NCBI RefSeq assembly: GCF_029867415.1
Contig: NW_026705916.1
Span: forward strand, 186,001-250,000
Direction of reading: 5' to 3'
Source: Vicia villosa
Lineage: Eukaryota; Streptophyta; Magnoliopsida; Fabales; Fabaceae
DNA length: 64,000 bases
The notes below the pieces were generated by a model that was not told where the DNA came from, searched no databases, and was given only the letters and a program-made list of their open reading frames with translations. Of the stretch, positions 12,001-22,899 are shown piece by piece (within the stretch, counting starts at the first letter, position 1; each line of letters opens with the position of its first letter). A program made the translations under genes and the position numbers.

Positions 12001-12535
12001 GATTAAGAAGATTGTCCAGAAAATGGTCGTCACTTACAAAGACTGGCACGAATTGCTGCCATTTGCTTTACATGGGTACCGTACTTCAGTGCGTACTTCA
12101 ACAGGGGCAACCCCTTTCTCTCTAGTATACGGCATGGAAGCTGTGCTCCCCGTAGAAGTTGAAATCCCATCAATGAGAGTCCTCATGGAGACTAAGTTAT
12201 CAGAGGCTGAATGGTGTCAAAGCAGATACGATCAGTTGAATTTAATCGAAGAAAAACGTATGACTGCTCTATGCCATGGACAGTTGTATCAAGCAAGGAT
12301 GAAACAAGCTTTCAACAAAAAGGTTCGACCTCGTGAATTTCGAGAAGGCGACCTCGTGCTTAAAAAGATCTTGTCTTTTTAACCAGATTCTAGGGGCAAA
12401 TGGTCTCCTAATTACGAAGGCCCGTATGTTGTCAAAAGAACATTTTCTGGCGGCGCCATGACTCTTGCAACCATGGATGGTGATGAACTCCCACATCTTG
12501 TGAATGCTGATGCAGTCAAGAAATACTTTGTCTAA
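9070..12535 (+). pseudogene. RT, RNase H, second RNase H and integrase, element A (exon 2)
   Basis: Single frame with domains in order: acidic leader; RT with YVDD at 9890-9901; degenerate retroviral RNase H (about 10200-10700); a second RNase H with DGA, AEYEA, GDS and ADALA acidic residues (about 10800-11180); integrase with an HHCC zinc region and D-D-35-E at 11693, 11876 and 11984. The double RNase H marks the Tat/Ogre lineage. There is no chromodomain. Four in-frame stops break it: TAA 9422-9424, TGA 9449-9451, TAG 10172-10174, TAA 12380-12382; element B has sense codons at all four. Three of the four are C-to-T type changes, as expected from methylcytosine decay. Confidence 0.9.
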
Positions 12536-12558
12536 AAAAGACAAAAGAACAGCTCGGT

Positions 12559-12701
12559 AAGTCGAAAACCCGCAAAGGGCGACTTAGGCAAAAATGAGCG
12601 TCTCGGTGGACTGAAAACCCAAAAGGGCGGTCCAGGCAAAAATTAGAGACAATAAACAGAAAAATTCATCCTGGTAGATTGAAAACCTGAAAGGTCAATC
12701 T
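12559..12701 (+). repeat. Three co-varying hairpins directly after pol (A)
   Basis: Hairpin 1 arms AAGTCG (12559-12564) / CGACTT (12580-12585); hairpin 2 GGACTG (12608-12613) / CGGTCC (12628-12633, one T-G wobble); hairpin 3 AGATTG (12676-12681) / CAATCT (12696-12701). All have the loop start AAAACC, an inner CCC/GGG or CCT/AGG pairing, and the tail AGGCAAAAAT. Arms differ between copies but stay complementary. The same three occur in element B at about 56460-56615. Confidence 0.75.
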
Positions 12702-14022
12702 AGGCAAAAATTAGGGATTCATGACAAAGTAACTGCATCACTCCGTACTTCGTCACCTGAGGAGTCTTTTTCATCAAAGGATCTACAATCAAATCATCAC
12801 CAATCTGAAGCAACAAGCACAGTTGGAACTCAAAGTTGTTAGGGAGAATAGTGGTTATTGCTTTCAATGTAGCCTTTTCCGCATATTTACCATTTCCAAC
12901 TTTTGTAAATACTCTATGGAATCACGCCTTTAGCTGGTTACCATCCTATTAAATAAATTTGAGCCTTGTGCCCATTTGTTTGCAATTCTTGATTTCTTCT
13001 AGCTTGCAAAATGACGCTTTAATTGTGTTATTCACTTTTGAAAGAAAAAGAAAAAAATAAGTTTTAAATGAATTTACTTTTCTTTTTCAAAATAAAAGCG
13101 AAACTTTCCTTTGAGTTGTGAACAACAGAAGGAACATCAACAACTATCTCCATAGGATGAACCAAAGATTATCCTTCAGAACTGTTCTTTTCCTCAAAAG
13201 AGACGATGAGACAATGGTATTCTTATCCCAGGAAAGAATTCTTAAGCCAATCGCCCCTTGCGGCAGGGAAGCTCTTTTATCCCCAGTGAAGAAGATCTTT
13301 CATCTCCAATGAAGAAGTTCTTCCATCCCAGTAAGAAAGATGCTTGTCTTCCCCAAAGAAGTTGAAAGCATGCAACACCATTCATCACCCGTGTTATCTA
13401 CACCGTGTTGAAGAACATTTGCCAAGTATCTGGTTGTATTGCGACGTCGGTCCTTCTCCAGTACATGCTTCTTTGTCTGTCAGTATCGTCAACATGCATG
13501 CAACATTCATGACATTCATCATTCATACATATTTGCATCATTTATGCATTCTTGCAATTTTTCAATGTATGCTTTAAAATCACTCGTTTAGGATATATCT
13601 ATCCTCAAAAAAAAAAAGGGAAAAAAGAAAAAAGAAGAAGAGGTATGGGCGTGTCATCTCTCCAAGTAGGTCGTCACCCATAAGCAAAAAGAACATATTC
13701 TTTCTCCAGTTCCCCACTGAGATCATCCCTCGTGGAAGAAGGTTTCTTTAGTTTTTCCTCTCAAAACGAAGGAGAAAATCCCCAATTGAGTTCATTCCTC
13801 ATTGGGTACAAAGTCTTGTTTGACTGTTTCTTTCCAATTCATTCTTGGATAGAACCTTGTCTTTACCAAAGATTCAAGTTCCGATTCCTCAAACAGAGTC
13901 GTGAAAAATAGAACCATAAGCAATAGCCTTATCATCTGAGCAGCTTATGTCTCTTTCAAAAGCTTTTTCCTCTCTAGGAAATCAATCATGAAGACCATGT
14001 GACAACCAGGGCCGTATTACTG

Positions 14023-14317
14023 TTCACAAGGCTGAATAACCAGTAATTTCCCTAGCAAAGTCTCCGGAATCATTTTATCACTCGGCTGATAATTGATCTT
14101 GTCTTCAGAACCGCTATCACGAGGCTGGTAGTCGGTAACCTTTCATTCTGGTTATATTATTTAACAGGTCTATCACCATGCTGATAGTCGGTAATATTAA
14201 CCGAACCTTTGAAACTCTATTTACCATGTCAAGTCTATCGCCATGCTGATAGTCGGTAATACAGTTTCATACCTTTCACCTTCGCATTATTAATACAGTC
14301 TATCCCCATGCTGATAG
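14023..14317 (+). repeat. Hairpin array in the 3' UTR of A
   Basis: Six small hairpins with an 8-nt loop. TTC/GAA (14023-14036, loop ACAAGGCT), TTATC/GATAA (14075-14092, loop ACTCGGCT), CTATC/GGTAG (14114-14131), CTATC/GATAG (14170-14187), CTATC/GATAG (14235-14252), CTATC/GATAG (14300-14317). The last four are each followed by TCGGTAA or TCGATAA. The arms co-vary while the loop keeps AC....GCT or close variants. Confidence 0.75.
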
Positions 14318-14611
14318 TCGATAATGTCGATAGGTAAGCTTTTCTTACAAAGCTATCATTCCCCGGTGAAGCATACACTTGCTTTCCTGAAAAAAAAAAA
14401 CGGATTCTCTTCCTAAAACGGATTGAGACATCCTTCCCGGTATCTTGTCCCCAGTGGAGTCAGTTCTTGATATCCCCTCGGTAAAGACACCCTTGCATCA
14501 TTTGCAATTTTGGTATCTTGGGTCCAAAATTTGCGTCTTCTCATATTTAAGTCTCTTCCACCCTATCAAAACGAAGATTTTCAATCTTCATATCTCAGGT
14601 TGAAGAAACTT

Positions 14612-14625
14612 AAATAGGGGGCATC
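14612..14625 (+). other. Polypurine tract of element A
   Basis: AAATAGGGGGCATC directly precedes the LTR start TGTCATACC. This is the plus-strand priming site. The equivalent tract in element B is at 54578-54593 on the minus strand. Confidence 0.75.
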
Positions 14626-16023
14626 TGTCATACCCCAATTTTTGACCTAAGATACCACCTCATATCATTTGCATATGCATCATTTGCATCTCTAACAAAT
14701 TGCATAGCTTGTGTTTGTTACTTGTGACTCAGCAGGATTTAAACAAGAAGTCACTCATCAGTACAAGCAACAATCAGTTAGGGTTTTGTTTTCCCTTCAT
14801 CTCAAAAGAACCATCTTCATCAACAATCAACATTTGGTCCTCAAAGATTCATTTCAAACAAGCTCAGAGACTTTGAATCAACCAGATTAGGGTTTTGACT
14901 GAAGATAGCACACCCCTGACTTTTGCTCAGGATTTGACCTAATGACTTGAGACATGACCTCAAGACCCCAAGTACATCATTTTGACCTAATCTATTGGCT
15001 CAAGACATCCCCTACACAGGGACTGTTCAACAGTGAAATTTCAAATCATCAGATTAGGGTTTTTGAACTATCAGGGACTGAAATCAGGGATTACATTTGA
15101 GAAACCCTAAAAAGCTCCAGGAGATCACTCAAAGGTTTTAATCATCTTCAAATAATCCCTATGACAATATCCAATGGAAATTGTATCTCAATTCAAGATC
15201 CACAGTCATCGATTTCATCAGGTCGACAATTAGGGTTTTTGACCTAATTCACCTGAACAACTGACTTTTTAATCAGAACATGGTGCCACAACTTAAACCA
15301 TGGCTCAAGGTCCTCCAATAACTCAACATGATCCATTCATACCATTAATTTGGTGAGGATAGTTTGGTTCATTTGAAATCTCCAGAAACACGATTCGTCT
15401 GAAAAAGTCAACTGTACAAGATCACCATTGACTTTTTGGAAATTTTGGTCAACCATGACTTTTGAAGTTTCAAATCATCAATATTTGATCCAATAAACAA
15501 CTTTGTCACATAAAATGTTTTTCCAAAAGATCAACCATTTAAGAGATATGGAGCTTCAAAGTTGGTATCTTCTGAAAAATACACTTAAAATCTCACTTTC
15601 TTCAAAGTTCATGGCTCTTTTTCACCCATTTCCTTAAAGGTCTTGAAGAAACTTTCAACAAGGGTTTTGAAGTACATAACATGAGCTTTCCAAAATGTCC
15701 AAGAGCATGAAAAAATATTGAGTGGAGCCATGGTTTTGAATTTTGTCATTAGAGGTCATTATGCATGAAATTTCAAACCATTTTCACTAAGTTTCAACAC
15801 TATATGACCTATAATGCAAGTAATGATGCATCAATGCAATAATTGAGAGATATTTTCTGATTTGAAGATCAGAATGGAAGGAGATAAGAAGCTTGGAAGT
15901 TTAACCATGGTTAAGTCATTTTAACCATTTTGCATTTAATGTAAAAGATTCCATTCTATCTCTTAAGCCAAATCATCACTCTTTGATCCACTTGCAAAGG
16001 CTTTGCAATCAGAAAGCTTGGCC

Positions 16024-16031
16024 TATAAATA
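16024..16031 (+). promoter_or_regulatory. LTR TATA box (element A)
   Basis: TATAAATA in the context GGCCTATAAATAGAGG, about 1.4 kb into the LTR, conserved at the matching place in the B LTR (52985-52992). It is the likely core promoter for genomic RNA and marks the U3/R region. The start site is not visible directly. Confidence 0.7.
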
Positions 16032-17530
16032 GAGGTCATTTCCACTCTTCAAATCACACCAAAACCTCACAAATCATAGGTTTTCTCTTTCTTTCTTAGA
16101 ATGCAAGTTTCTTAAGTTTTAAAGAGGTAGAATTTCCAACCTCTAAACCATTGAAGTTTTGGCCAAGATGGTGGTTCCAACAACTCATAAACATCATATT
16201 TGATGTGTTTGATCCACTCACACACCCCAAAAACACATAAATTCCAAAATCACTACCTCACTTCCATATATGCATAAAGAGAGCCTTATCATGCCAAAAT
16301 AAGTTCCAGACCAATTCTGTCCAAGCTAATCATCCAAACACATTCCATATACCATATGTGAGCTATCCCAACCATCATCCATGACCTGTAACCTCTGAAT
16401 CTTCAAATTCGATTCACTCTTGAAGCTATTGCAGATCGGGTACCATGACTATGCTCAGATGAATTCAGGTTGTTCCAAGCATCCAGACACCTTCCATAAT
16501 CATCATTGAAGCTATCCAGATCATTACAAAGCATCTGTAACACCTCCAGCTCAAAATTCAATTCTCAGTTTGGCCGTTTTTGAGGTAGGTGCACTTGAAC
16601 TTAAAACTCTATCATACATGCATCATAAATGAAATATTGCTTTGCCATCTTGTTTCTGCACCATCACTGAATAATAACCCTCAATCAATTGCATCATATC
16701 ATGATCTTACACAATTTCAGATTGAATCATAGAATTAGGGTTCTTCACGATTTCTAGAAAATTAATGATCTTAGAGTGAAAATAAATGAAATTAAAGATC
16801 ACCATCATGTTCCTTATGAAAAATCGAGCAAGATAGGCTATTCACTTGATCAAAACAATTCAGTTTTAAGAAAATTCAAATTCAAATTGGGGTTTGTGTT
16901 CTTGGCGCCATATTTTTGAAACTGAAGTTTGGAAATTGATTCAAAATATATTTAATTCGTTGCAAGTGTTAAACAGACCACGCGCGTGCTCCAGTTGGCT
17001 AAGTTTTTGAGTAGTAACCTCCAGGTCACGAGTTCAACACTCATAAGGACCAAAACCTCTTTTTTTACCACTTATTTTCTTCATTTTCTTTACAACTTCA
17101 TCTAATTAATTGACCAATCAAAATTAATCATTTTTACTTCATTTTTTTTACACTCTTTATTTAATATATATATATTTTATGAATATCCAAAAAAAATCAC
17201 AAAAAAATATTTATTTAATGTGTTTTTATTAAGTTTAAAGTGACTTGTTTTTAAATGTTCTTAATACTTTAAAAATAGTTTTTTTCACTTAATTTTCAAA
17301 ACTTAATCACTTGTAAATATTTTGTGATCAAACCCTAATCACTTAGGTCTTAATTAAGTATAAAATTTGTTTTTTTATCTTAATTAAGTTGACTTTTGTC
17401 AAAATTCAAACTGTTTTAAAACAAACGATCAAAGTTTTTCAAAACAATAAACCATTTCTTTTTGGTTTTCTTTTCAAAAAAACTCTTGATCAAATCTTTT
17501 TGGATTGATCAATTGATTTTTAAAACAACT

Positions 17531-17938
17531 GGGCCTCTCGAATATTAGAGAGTATAAGTCCCATTCATTTTTCTTTGTACAGTTTTTCTTTAAAAACTTC
17601 TTTCAAAACTTTCAAACTGTTTTCAAACGACGAAACCTCGCGCTGTTAATAAAACAATCAACCATGTTTTATAAAATAAAACATGGGCCTCCACATAGGT
17701 ATAAGTCCCATTCCCTTACATGAAATTAGGTATTTCATTGTACATACACCTTTTTGTACATACCTCGATCAATTTGATTTTTAACCTCGAATAACAAATC
17801 AAAAATGAAGGTTTTCTTTAAATCTTCCCAAAAATACCATGGGCCTCCATGTAGGTATAAGTCCCGAGCCCTTTTGTAAATACTTGTTTACATAGCTTTT
17901 GAATAAACTCAATGGGCCTCTCCCTGAGTATAAGTCCC
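17531..17938 (+). repeat. Four GGGCCT...GTCCC hairpins in the A LTR
   Basis: Units at 17531-17562, 17685-17709, 17841-17865 and 17914-17938, each starting GGGCCT and ending TATAAGTCCC. Inner pairing changes between units: CTCT/AGAG, CCT/AGG, CCT/AGG, CTC/GAG. The B LTR has the same four units at about 51107-51515. Confidence 0.65.
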
Positions 17939-18024
17939 GAGCCTCGTGTATACAAACGGATCATCCTTACAGGTATATTTCCTTCATAAACTCCATTGTA
18001 TACACACACCTTGTCATATATAAT

Positions 18025-18125
18025 TGTTCATAACTGTTCATACTTGTTCATATTTGTTCATGTACTTGTTCATATTTGTTCGTACTTGTTCATATTTGTG
18101 ATCGTGTTATATATACTTGTTCAAC
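18025..18125. repeat. TGTTCAT short tandem repeat in the A LTR
   Basis: Around nine imperfect copies of a 10-11 bp unit, TTGTTCATAY. The B LTR has a diverged version at about 50943-51021. Confidence 0.7.
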
Positions 18126-18144
18126 TTAGTACAACACTAGGTTC

Positions 18145-18410
18145 CCCATAGCCTCCTATTGGGCTTCGTGCAAAGAATCTCCCTTAGTTTAGGTTAGGAC
18201 ATAGAGTATGGTTTCCCGGTGAAATCGCTCTAATAGCTCAAACCAACTATACCATGCCTCCTCTTGGGCTTCGTACAAACGACTTGTCCCTCCCATAGCC
18301 TCCTCTTGGGCTTACAATGCAAGTACCCTCGATTGTCCCTCCCATAGCCTCCTCTTGGGCTTACAATGCAAGGACCCTCGGATAGCCTCCTCTTGGGCTT
18401 CGTACAAGGA
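18145..18410. repeat. GCCTCCTCTTGGGC repeats in the A LTR
   Basis: Five copies of GCCTCCTCTTGGGCTT or one-base variants, followed by CGTACAA or ACAATGCAA. The B LTR carries the same array at about 50650-50925. Confidence 0.75.
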
Positions 18411-18541
18411 TCCACGGGCTTCTTATAAGCATCCCCAATATCCAAATCAAAAAACCTAGGAGATTAGACATTTATCATCTCTATGATAGGAGTATCACAT
18501 CTATATCATCACAAACAATCAATCAATCAAATTTCTCTTTT

Positions 18542-18742
18542 GCCACAAGGCTGGCTAATAAATAAAATCTTTTTGCCACCAGGCTGGCTGATTAATCAAA
18601 GTTTTTGCCACAAGGCTGGCTTCGTCGAAACTTTTGCCACAAGGCTGGCTGATTAATCAAAACTTTTTGTCACAAGGCTGACTTCATTGAAAGTTTTTGC
18701 CACAAGGCTGGCTAATCAACTTGTTTTTGCCACAAGGCTGGC
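18542..18742 (+). repeat. GCC-ACAAGGCT-GGC hairpin array in the A LTR
   Basis: Seven units at about 28-34 bp spacing. Six pair GCC with GGC; one (18669-18682) has GTC with GAC around the same ACAAGGCT loop. The B LTR (about 50343-50516) has several GTC/GAC and GCC/GGC units. The loop is the one used in the 3' UTR array at 14023-14317. Confidence 0.75.
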
Positions 18743-19201
18743 TAAACAAAAAAAACATCTTTATCATTCTAAGCGCCATAAGTGGCACAGCCCAGGGCTT
18801 ATAATGAAAAGATTTCAAACAAAATCAAACAGATGTATGTGATGATATAGACTAGATACATCGAACATTGAGATGACATTTGTCTCTTATCCTTTGCTTC
18901 CACTAGCATAAGTGGGAACTACAATTGCTCTGACTTTCTCAACATCCCTTTGAGAATACGTAGGCACAAGGTCGTATCCTTGGCGAGCAAAACTTCTCCC
19001 TCAAACCACTCAAACCTTAGCACCCGTAGACCCCGAGCTACGGATGCTCTGATTCCCTCTAAGGGATATGTATGCAGAGGATCGCGATGATCTTTGCGAG
19101 CATAATCAAACAAACACCTTAGGTCCTACCTATTTCACAACAGAACCTCCACAATAGCATAGAATGAAAAACATAACAAAGAACCCTATAGAGTACTATA
19201 G

Positions 19202-19233
19202 ATACGTTGGGTGCTAATACCTTCCCTTCGTAT
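19202..19233 (+). other. Conserved LTR hairpin (element A)
   Basis: ATACG (19202-19206) pairs with CGTAT (19229-19233), and GGG with CCC around the loop TGCTAATACCTT, with a 2x2 internal mismatch. It lies 190 bp from the LTR 3' end. Confidence 0.65.
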
Positions 19234-19423
19234 AACCAACCCTCTTACCCAAGATCTCTCCCCCACTTTTAAGGTTATTGCAGCTTTTTTCCTTTTCCTA
19301 CTTTGGAAACAATAAAAAGTTTGGTCGTGACAAAAACAAAGAAAAATCTTTTTCTTGAGCACTCGAGCCCAAAGAAGGCATCAGGTGTCTCATCCCACAA
19401 AACGACGATTTTTCCCCGCGACA

Positions 19424-19823
19424 CAGTGGTTGAGATTCAGGTGGCTTGTTGAAAGAAGAATCAGAGCGAAGAAAAAATCAATGGAAGGTGGTGTTAGGAT
19501 CGAGTAAGTACAATGTTTCAATAAGAAACTTTGGAAAACAAAGAAGAAAATGCAAAGTTTTAGTGAGAAACTTTGGAAATCAGTGAAGATGCAACGAAAA
19601 ACAAGGATCTTAAGGACGAAAGAGCAAAAGAAAAAGGAAAAAAAAAAGCGCTCAAGATGCTTGAGGAAGAAGATGAATGAGGATCAAATAATCTCTCCAA
19701 GATATATATCATGACATCATGTTATGAGTAGAAATGTGATCTTCCTTACTTGGTTAGAGGTGATACAAAGGTTATATATACAAAGCATAAAGTGCATGGT
19801 AGTTATGATAGGATACAAGTTAG
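19424..19823. other. Unassigned flank between A and the tandem array
   Basis: About 400 bp of purine-rich DNA. GAAACTTTGGAAA occurs twice near 19520-19580. I see no coding frame or element end that I recognise. The last five bases (19819-19823, GTTAG) are the left target-site duplication of the array. Confidence 0.5.
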
Positions 19824-20397
19824 TGTTAAAGCGGTAAAGCGGCAAGCAACAAAAGTTTTGGAAGTATTTATCCGGGAAATTATCGTGTCCACAGAGATTA
19901 GTGATATCGAACTGCCATTCAACAAATTCCGCAATTATGAGTTTGGATTAAATTGGTTAAGCATAACACCATAAAAGTAAATATCAACACAAAAAGAATT
20001 CATTATTCGGAAAGAATAAAATTATCAAGCAGAAATATAATCAACTTCACACAGACTTAAACTTATTGACCGAATATACTCAACTTGTAACCTATCAATA
20101 TTACCACATGTGAACAACACAACCCACAACATTATCTAAGTGTCGATCTCTCAGACACCTAAATAACACATGAGAAATCCGAGCTTCCCGTAAATGTCGA
20201 TCTCTCAGACAAACACGACCACTCAGACGCATTAAGAACTGACACTAAGTGATTATCAACCTAATCCATCTCTGCAATTAAGTTAATAGAAAATTATCCT
20301 AGATAAGCATTAGAGCCCTACATCTCTATAGCAACTCAAACACATAGCAACAAAGAAACAATCTAAGATAATAATCCATAAAAATATGAAAGCAAGC

Positions 20398-20405
20398 TTT
20401 ATATA
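20398..20405 (-). promoter_or_regulatory. TATA-like box in array LTR 1
   Basis: TATATAAA on the minus strand, about 0.7 kb into the LTR. It is conserved in LTR 3 (26594-26601) and LTR 4 (29723-29730); LTR 2 has one change (23474-23481). Confidence 0.5.
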
Positions 20406-20645
20406 ACATAATAGTCAACAAAGAGAAGAGAGAAAGAGAAAGCAAATATTTCTTGGTTTGTCAACACCAATTGATGAGGAATACACTCCCGATCCACAAA
20501 TTGCAAGATCCATCGTTGTTTTCTAACACTAAGCTACAAAGAAATGAGGTTGATGGAGTTGAGAGAACAAAAACCCTCTCCCAAAACCATAACCTAACAA
20601 ATGAAATGAAATTGAAATATAAACAAAAATCTTCTACGCGACTTT

Positions 20646-20846
20646 CGCCCGGCGAGCCAATTGCTCCGCCCGGCAAAACCTTTATTCCTGGCCACACAGG
20701 CTCTGCCACGTCAATAACCTGGAAAAATATCTTCTTTCGCCCGACGACTCCTTCTTCCTCCGCCCGGCGACCAAGAGGTGGCCCAAGGCAGAAGCAAGAC
20801 ATAATTTTCCAACGCTCGCCCGGCGAGCCAATTGCTCCGCTGGGCG
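20646..20846. repeat. Paired CGCCCGGCG palindromes, array LTR 1
   Basis: Palindromes start at 20646 and 20667 (21 bp apart), 20738 and 20761 (23), 20817 and 20838 (21). The 9-mers are GC-only islands in AT-rich DNA. LTR 2 has the same set at 23777-23977 and LTR 3 at 26896-27096. Confidence 0.8.
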
Positions 20847-21128
20847 ACTCACACCAGAAGCAACTTCTCATTTTCTTCATTTGCTTCTTCCTTTATTGAT
20901 CCACAAATGCATCTTTGAAGCTTTATTACTCAGTGCTCCATACACGCTCAAATACCTACAAAATGAATGAAAAACTATTAGTCGGTACATAAATGAATCA
21001 AAAACTCGATTAAATACAAAGTATACGTATTGTATGTAATATACACTAAAACTCGTCTAAATTGAGGAAAAAAAGAAGATAAGTGCGGCAAAACTATACA
21101 CAAAATAACTACAATTTGGCACTTATCA

Positions 21129-22899
21129 AACTCTCCCCAACTTAAACTCGTTTGTCCCTAAACAAGAATCAACTAACTCAAGGAAACAAACGCAAAAATC
21201 CAAAAATCACGAATCAACAAGTTTTGAAAAAGGACAAATGTATGGCTCAAATGCAAAACGGTACACACAAAGTAACATACTTACCATTAAACTAAGACGA
21301 TAACATAAACATGACACTAATGTTAAATACAAAGAATATGCCAAACATTCTAAAACAACACTAGTTCAAAAATGAATCACACCTAGCACACAATCATCGG
21401 TAGATGAAAAACACAAAAGTGGGGTAATTTTCACTTACCCACAACCTTGCAAAAAAAAGACTAAATTATGCACTCATCCAAAAATCGTATTGAAAATACA
21501 AAACGCAAGAATCACAAGGGCTTTTCAAGGTTGTAACGTGGTCGGGTGAACAATCAAGGGATAAGTCCTAAGGCTAATCGAAACAAAAACTTGCCAAAAC
21601 CTGAGGGAGTGATCAACTCACAAAAGCTCAAACAACAAAATCTCGATCATACTTCGTCTGAATCTCAAATTGTTACACCAAAACACAAACTTATTAACAC
21701 AACATTATTCCATACTATTTTTTTCTTTCTTTTTCAAAACTTTTTCTCTTTTTTTATTTCTTTTTCATTTCACTTCTTTTTCACATTTTTTTCTTTTCTT
21801 TTTCTTTTCTTTCAACCTCATAACAATCAACCAATAAGTGCATAACCATTCTCTCCCCAACTTGAATTCAACCATATCATAATATGAATACTCCCTACTT
21901 TCTAAGGCAAGGTAAAAATTCATACAACAACACAAAGTTGAGGGTTCAAGAAAAAAGAAATCTACATCCATACAAAAAGGAAAACCAAACACTCATATAC
22001 AAACATTAAGTTCAAAAATAACATGGATGTTGACAAAAAGCTCAAAGGGGTTACTAATAATCACACACTCACGAGATAAATTGATTATTTGGCCAAGGTA
22101 GTTGTGCTCAAAGTGGAACAGAAATGCCTTGATCACTTTCTTGCATTTAATTAGTCAACACAAACAAAAGATTAAGCATAATAAAATCCCGTTAAAACAA
22201 TAATTGTGGTCTCCAGCATATGTAAACAATGGAAAGCTACCTCACAAAAAAATGTAGGAACTAAAGTGATTCACAAACGAACAAGTATACAAAAGAATGA
22301 ATGGCATAGAAGTTGTAAAAAGCCTACGTATCAAGAATATGCTAAAGTCTAGAAAGCGATAAACACAAACCTTGAGCGTGTACAAAATTTAAACAAAATC
22401 AGTACCATACACTCGCAAGTAAAAACGATCAAACTTGAAAAATCACCTCAAATTCTTCAAGCTACTCAAAACAAGCTCAAAGATAAACACACAACTATTA
22501 ATATACACAAACTAAAAGACCATATGAAATTGTCTAAACAAATTTAAAAGTGACGATTTGTAATTTAAGAACTGGTCCGATCTAAATTTGTTTAGACAAT
22601 TGCATCACACTACCTGAACTAAACACAAGCTAAAATGAACAAACATGCTAGTTTTACGTCGTAAGCTCGGCGCCTGTTATTAAAGAAAGTTCCTTCAAGT
22701 TACTTCCGTCCGGCTATTCCTAACCACACACAAGCAAACGTGAAAAGAACAACCAATGATATAACAAATTCACAACTATAAGTATAAATATAAACAAGTA
22801 AGACTATACAATATGTGCGATATATACAAAACTCAACACTATAGAAACTATTGCAATGCAAATTCAACAAAACACCAATCCCCGGCAACGGCGCCATTT
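21129..22899 (-). mobile_element. Array internal region 1
   Basis: A polypurine tract (minus AAGTTGGGGAGAGTT, from 21129) lies at one end and the primer site at the other. Non-coding: a GGTTGTAACG motif near 21529, a pyrimidine-rich tract 21716-21812, and a CGTCG/CGGCG hairpin near 22658-22673. It has no Gag, protease or RT similarity. Confidence 0.8.
22879..22896 (-). other. Primer-binding site for tRNA-Asp, unit 1
   Basis: TGGCGCCGTTGCCGGGGA on the minus strand is an 18/18 complement of the plant tRNA-Asp(GTC) 3' end plus CCA (tRNA from memory), 3 bp from the LTR at 22900. Unit 2 has one mismatch (26000-26017) and unit 3 matches fully (29128-29145). Confidence 0.85.

Larger units (their letters stand above)
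12536..14611 (+). other. 3' untranslated region of element A
   Basis: About 2.1 kb between the pol stop and the polypurine tract with no coding frame. It holds three hairpins directly after pol (12559-12701), purine/poly-A tracts (13600-13640), and a hairpin array (14023-14317). Element B has the same layout at 54594-56634. Tandem-repeat-rich, fast-changing 3' UTRs are a known property of Ogre elements. Confidence 0.75.
7522..19423 (+). mobile_element. Ogre-type (Ty3/Tat) element A, 5'-interrupted
   Basis: Plus-strand order: protease tail and acidic linker (7522-8720), intron (8721-9069), RT, gRNase H, second RNase H and integrase (9070-12535), 3' UTR, polypurine tract (14612-14625), 3' LTR (14626-19423). 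The 5' half (5' LTR, gag, most of pro) is absent because element C sits at 7521/7522; it should continue beyond C, outside the window. Element B at 49674-64000 is the same family in the opposite orientation, which lets the ends and the stop codons of A be read by comparison. With at least four nonsense codons, A is not autonomous. Confidence 0.9.
14626..19423 (+). mobile_element. 3' LTR of element A (4.8 kb)
   Basis: Begins TGTCATACCCCAATTTTTG and ends CCCCGCGACA; the edges were set by where similarity to the B LTR (49674-54577) stops. Contents in order: long U3 with no gene, TATA box 16024-16031, GGGCCT hairpins 17531-17938, TGTTCAT-type repeat 18025-18125, GCCTCCTCTTGGGC repeats 18145-18410, GCC-ACAAGGCT-GGC hairpins 18542-18742, and the conserved LTR hairpin 19202-19233. 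Open frames inside are not supported as coding. Confidence 0.9.
19824..21128 (-). mobile_element. Array LTR 1
   Basis: Runs from TGTTAAAGCGG to GGCACTTATCA (plus reading). It is about 55 bp shorter than LTR 2 because sequence between two AACAAA words (near 20417) is missing. It contains the TATA-like motif at 20398 and three pairs of CGCCCGGCG palindromes at 20646-20846. Open frames of 148 (plus) and 139 (minus) codons here are not supported as genes. Confidence 0.85.

Noticed and set aside
20453..20899. Overlapping open frames on both strands (148 and 139 codons) repeated in array LTRs 1, 2 and 4
   Set aside because: They lie inside LTRs, are interrupted in LTR 3, and owe their openness to a shared repeat; no domain or start context supports coding.
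22879..22896. tRNA-like sequence at the LTR edges
   Set aside because: Only the 18-nt acceptor end is present next to an LTR; it is a primer-binding site, not a tRNA gene.
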